From the NCBI RefSeq assembly GCF_014062345.1, contig NZ_JACGLS010000001.1:971047-1035046 (forward strand): 64,000 nt of DNA. The letters run 5' to 3'. Below the pieces are notes generated by a model. That model saw nothing but the letters and a program-made list of their open reading frames with translations. It did no database searches and was not told the DNA's origin. Source of the stretch: Tenacibaculum pelagium. GTDB taxonomy: Bacteria; Bacteroidota; Bacteroidia; Flavobacteriales; Flavobacteriaceae. This document shows positions 62,946 to 64,000 of the stretch, in pieces (the first letter of the stretch is position 1; each line of letters starts with the position of its first letter). A program made the translations under genes and the position numbers.

Positions 62946-64000
62946 ATGAAAGAATTGCCTCTAATTTTACTAGAACAAAAAAATCATAGAAAAGTTCATC
63001 AATTATTGGTTAAGTTTAAATACAATGAAAATTTAATCAATCTAATAAGAAAAATTCCAAATGTAAATTGGAGTTCTTCATTAAAATCTTGGTATATAAA
63101 AGACACACTAGATAATTTAAATTTAATTCTTAACACTTTTAAAAATAAAGCAACTATTGACCAAAGTAAATTATCAAGAAAAAATGCTTTTAAGAGGAAT
63201 TTAACAGATGAGCAAAGGAAACTGCTAAACAATTTTTATCTCTATTTAAAAGGAAAAAGATATAGTCGAAGTACAATACAGACTTATACTTTTTTTATTG
63301 CAGATTTCGTAAATTTCTATACAAAAGTATCTTTAGAAAATCTCACAAACAGAGATGTTGAAATTCTTATTGAAAAGGTTTTTATTGAACGAAATTATTC
63401 TATTAGTTCGCAAAGACAATTTATAAGTGCTTTAAAAATTTTCATAAACTTTTACCCATATACAAAAATTAATAATCTAAAATTAGAAAGACCTAAAAAG
63501 TCACGCAAACTTCCAAATGTTTTATCACAAGAAGAAGTTTTAAATATTATTCGATGCACTCAAAATTTAAAACACCGCGCTATTATATCTTTAATTTATT
63601 CTTGCGGATTAAGGGTAAGTGAATTAGTAAATTTGAAATTAGTCGACTTCCATATTGAAAGAAAACAGCTAATTATAAAAAATGGAAAAGGAAGAAAAGA
63701 TCGGTATGTAAGTTTAGCTGAGAGTTTTTTACCACTTCTGTCTAATTACTATAATACTTTTAAACCTTCTATTTATTTCGTTGAAGGGCAAAAAGGAGGA
63801 AAATATAGCACTGAAAGTATTAGACAATTTTTAAGAAGAAGCTGCAAAAAAGCTCATATTAACAAAACCGTTACACCACATACACTAAGACATAGTTATG
63901 CTACTCATTTATTAGAAAACGGTGTTGACATAAGATATATACAATCTTTACTAGGTCATGCAAAACCTGAAACCACAATGATTTACACTCATGTAAAAAG
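62946..64000 (+). CDS. Tyrosine recombinase (integrase), 3' end outside the window
   Basis: A site-specific recombinase, 351 residues visible. The N-terminal part (about 1-75, with WSSSLKSWYI) is a probable arm-type DNA-binding domain. A SAM-like core-binding domain follows (about 80-185; LTDEQRKLLNNFYLYLKGK), then the catalytic domain with all six key residues: Arg223 (GLRVSEL), Lys248 (NGKGRK), His312 and Arg315 (HTLRH), His338 (LLGHA) and nucleophile Tyr347 (MIYTHV). The frame is still open at 64000, after the active tyrosine. Next to the tRNA-fMet fragment it is the integrase of the inserted element. Confidence 0.93.
   Translation, partial: MKELPLILLEQKNHRKVHQLLVKFKYNENLINLIRKIPNVNWSSSLKSWYIKDTLDNLNLILNTFKNKATIDQSKLSRKNAFKRNLTDEQRKLLNNFYLYLKGKRYSRSTIQTYTFFIADFVNFYTKVSLENLTNRDVEILIEKVFIERNYSISSQRQFISALKIFINFYPYTKINNLKLERPKKSRKLPNVLSQEEVLNIIRCTQNLKHRAIISLIYSCGLRVSELVNLKLVDFHIERKQLIIKNGKGRKDRYVSLAESFLPLLSNYYNTFKPSIYFVEGQKGGKYSTESIRQFLRRSCKKAHINKTVTPHTLRHSYATHLLENGVDIRYIQSLLGHAKPETTMIYTHVK

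Noticed and set aside
62946..64000. An integron integrase (IntI)
   Set aside because: The end of the catalytic domain is similar, but the extra IntI-specific segment before the HxxR motif is not visible and no attC-like cassettes are in view; the tRNA-associated att site fits an integrative element better.
1..64000. CRISPR arrays, insertion sequences or restriction-modification genes
   Set aside because: None was seen; there are no regularly spaced repeats and no transposase genes. The transposase-like repeats at 38445-39017 are part of an exported protein.

Overview
The window is AT-rich chromosomal DNA from a member of the Bacteroidota, almost certainly family Flavobacteriaceae. The lineage markers are the gliding genes gldB and gldC, a PorP/SprF-type protein of the type IX secretion system (T9SS), a secreted protease with a T9SS-type C-terminal sorting domain, GLPGLI-family proteins, a TonB-dependent outer-membrane protein with a carboxypeptidase-like N-domain, a lipoprotein BamA paralogue (TamL type), and promoters of the Bacteroidota TTG-N19-TAnnTTTG kind. 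A Tenacibaculum/Polaribacter-like marine genus is a guess. About 98% of the window is ordinary core chromosome. The last 1.4 kb is the edge of an integrated element.

Layout. 1-2.4 kb: metF (partial), trxA, a DUF58 gene and two identical tRNA-Asp genes. 2.4-7.2 kb: an MBL-fold hydrolase, then the aromatic amino acid operon pheA, aminotransferase, tyrA and DAHP synthase/chorismate mutase. This operon is preceded by what reads as a complete ribosome-mediated attenuator with a Phe/Tyr-rich leader peptide. 7.2-11.5 kb: rsgA, dtd, a TatD-like hydrolase, tcdA, a YceI lipoprotein and lipB. 11.5-22.2 kb: a large secreted metalloprotease, then a TonB-dependent protein and two GLPGLI proteins, divergent from a histidine kinase/response regulator pair with 10-bp phased GTTAA repeats between them. 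22.3-32.7 kb: a deoxynucleoside kinase, a TrmH-like methyltransferase, tamL, fbaA, accD, rpsO, pnp and a folK-deoxynucleoside kinase fusion. 32.7-42.9 kb: gldB-gldC, nadE, dnaG, a secreted LRR protein with three helix-turn-helix-like repeats, clpX, clpP, tig and a small holin-like membrane protein. 43-53 kb: pdxJ, a CBS protein and nadK, then DUF6089-uppS-bamA-ompH-ompH-murI. 53-60 kb: a PorP/SprF-like protein, then a 4-hydroxyproline catabolic cluster with an AraC regulator. 60-62.5 kb: dsbD and a free-standing copy of its N-terminal domain. 62.6-64 kb: the 3' half of an initiator tRNA-fMet gene that stops in the anticodon loop, followed by a tyrosine recombinase. This is the left end of an integrative element whose cargo lies beyond the window.

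How the genes fit together. Outer-membrane biogenesis (uppS, bamA, two Skp-like chaperones, tamL), T9SS/gliding functions and secreted proteolysis dominate. The hydroxyproline cluster contains every enzyme from trans-4-hydroxy-L-proline to 2-oxoglutarate, as expected for an organism that feeds on collagen-like protein. Two core enzymes, DnaG and AccD, have lost all the zinc ligands of their N-terminal zinc ribbons, while ClpX and RsgA in the same window keep theirs. The best leads are the pheA attenuator, the tRNA-fMet attachment site, the LRR/HTH-repeat secreted protein and the phased repeats beside the two-component system.
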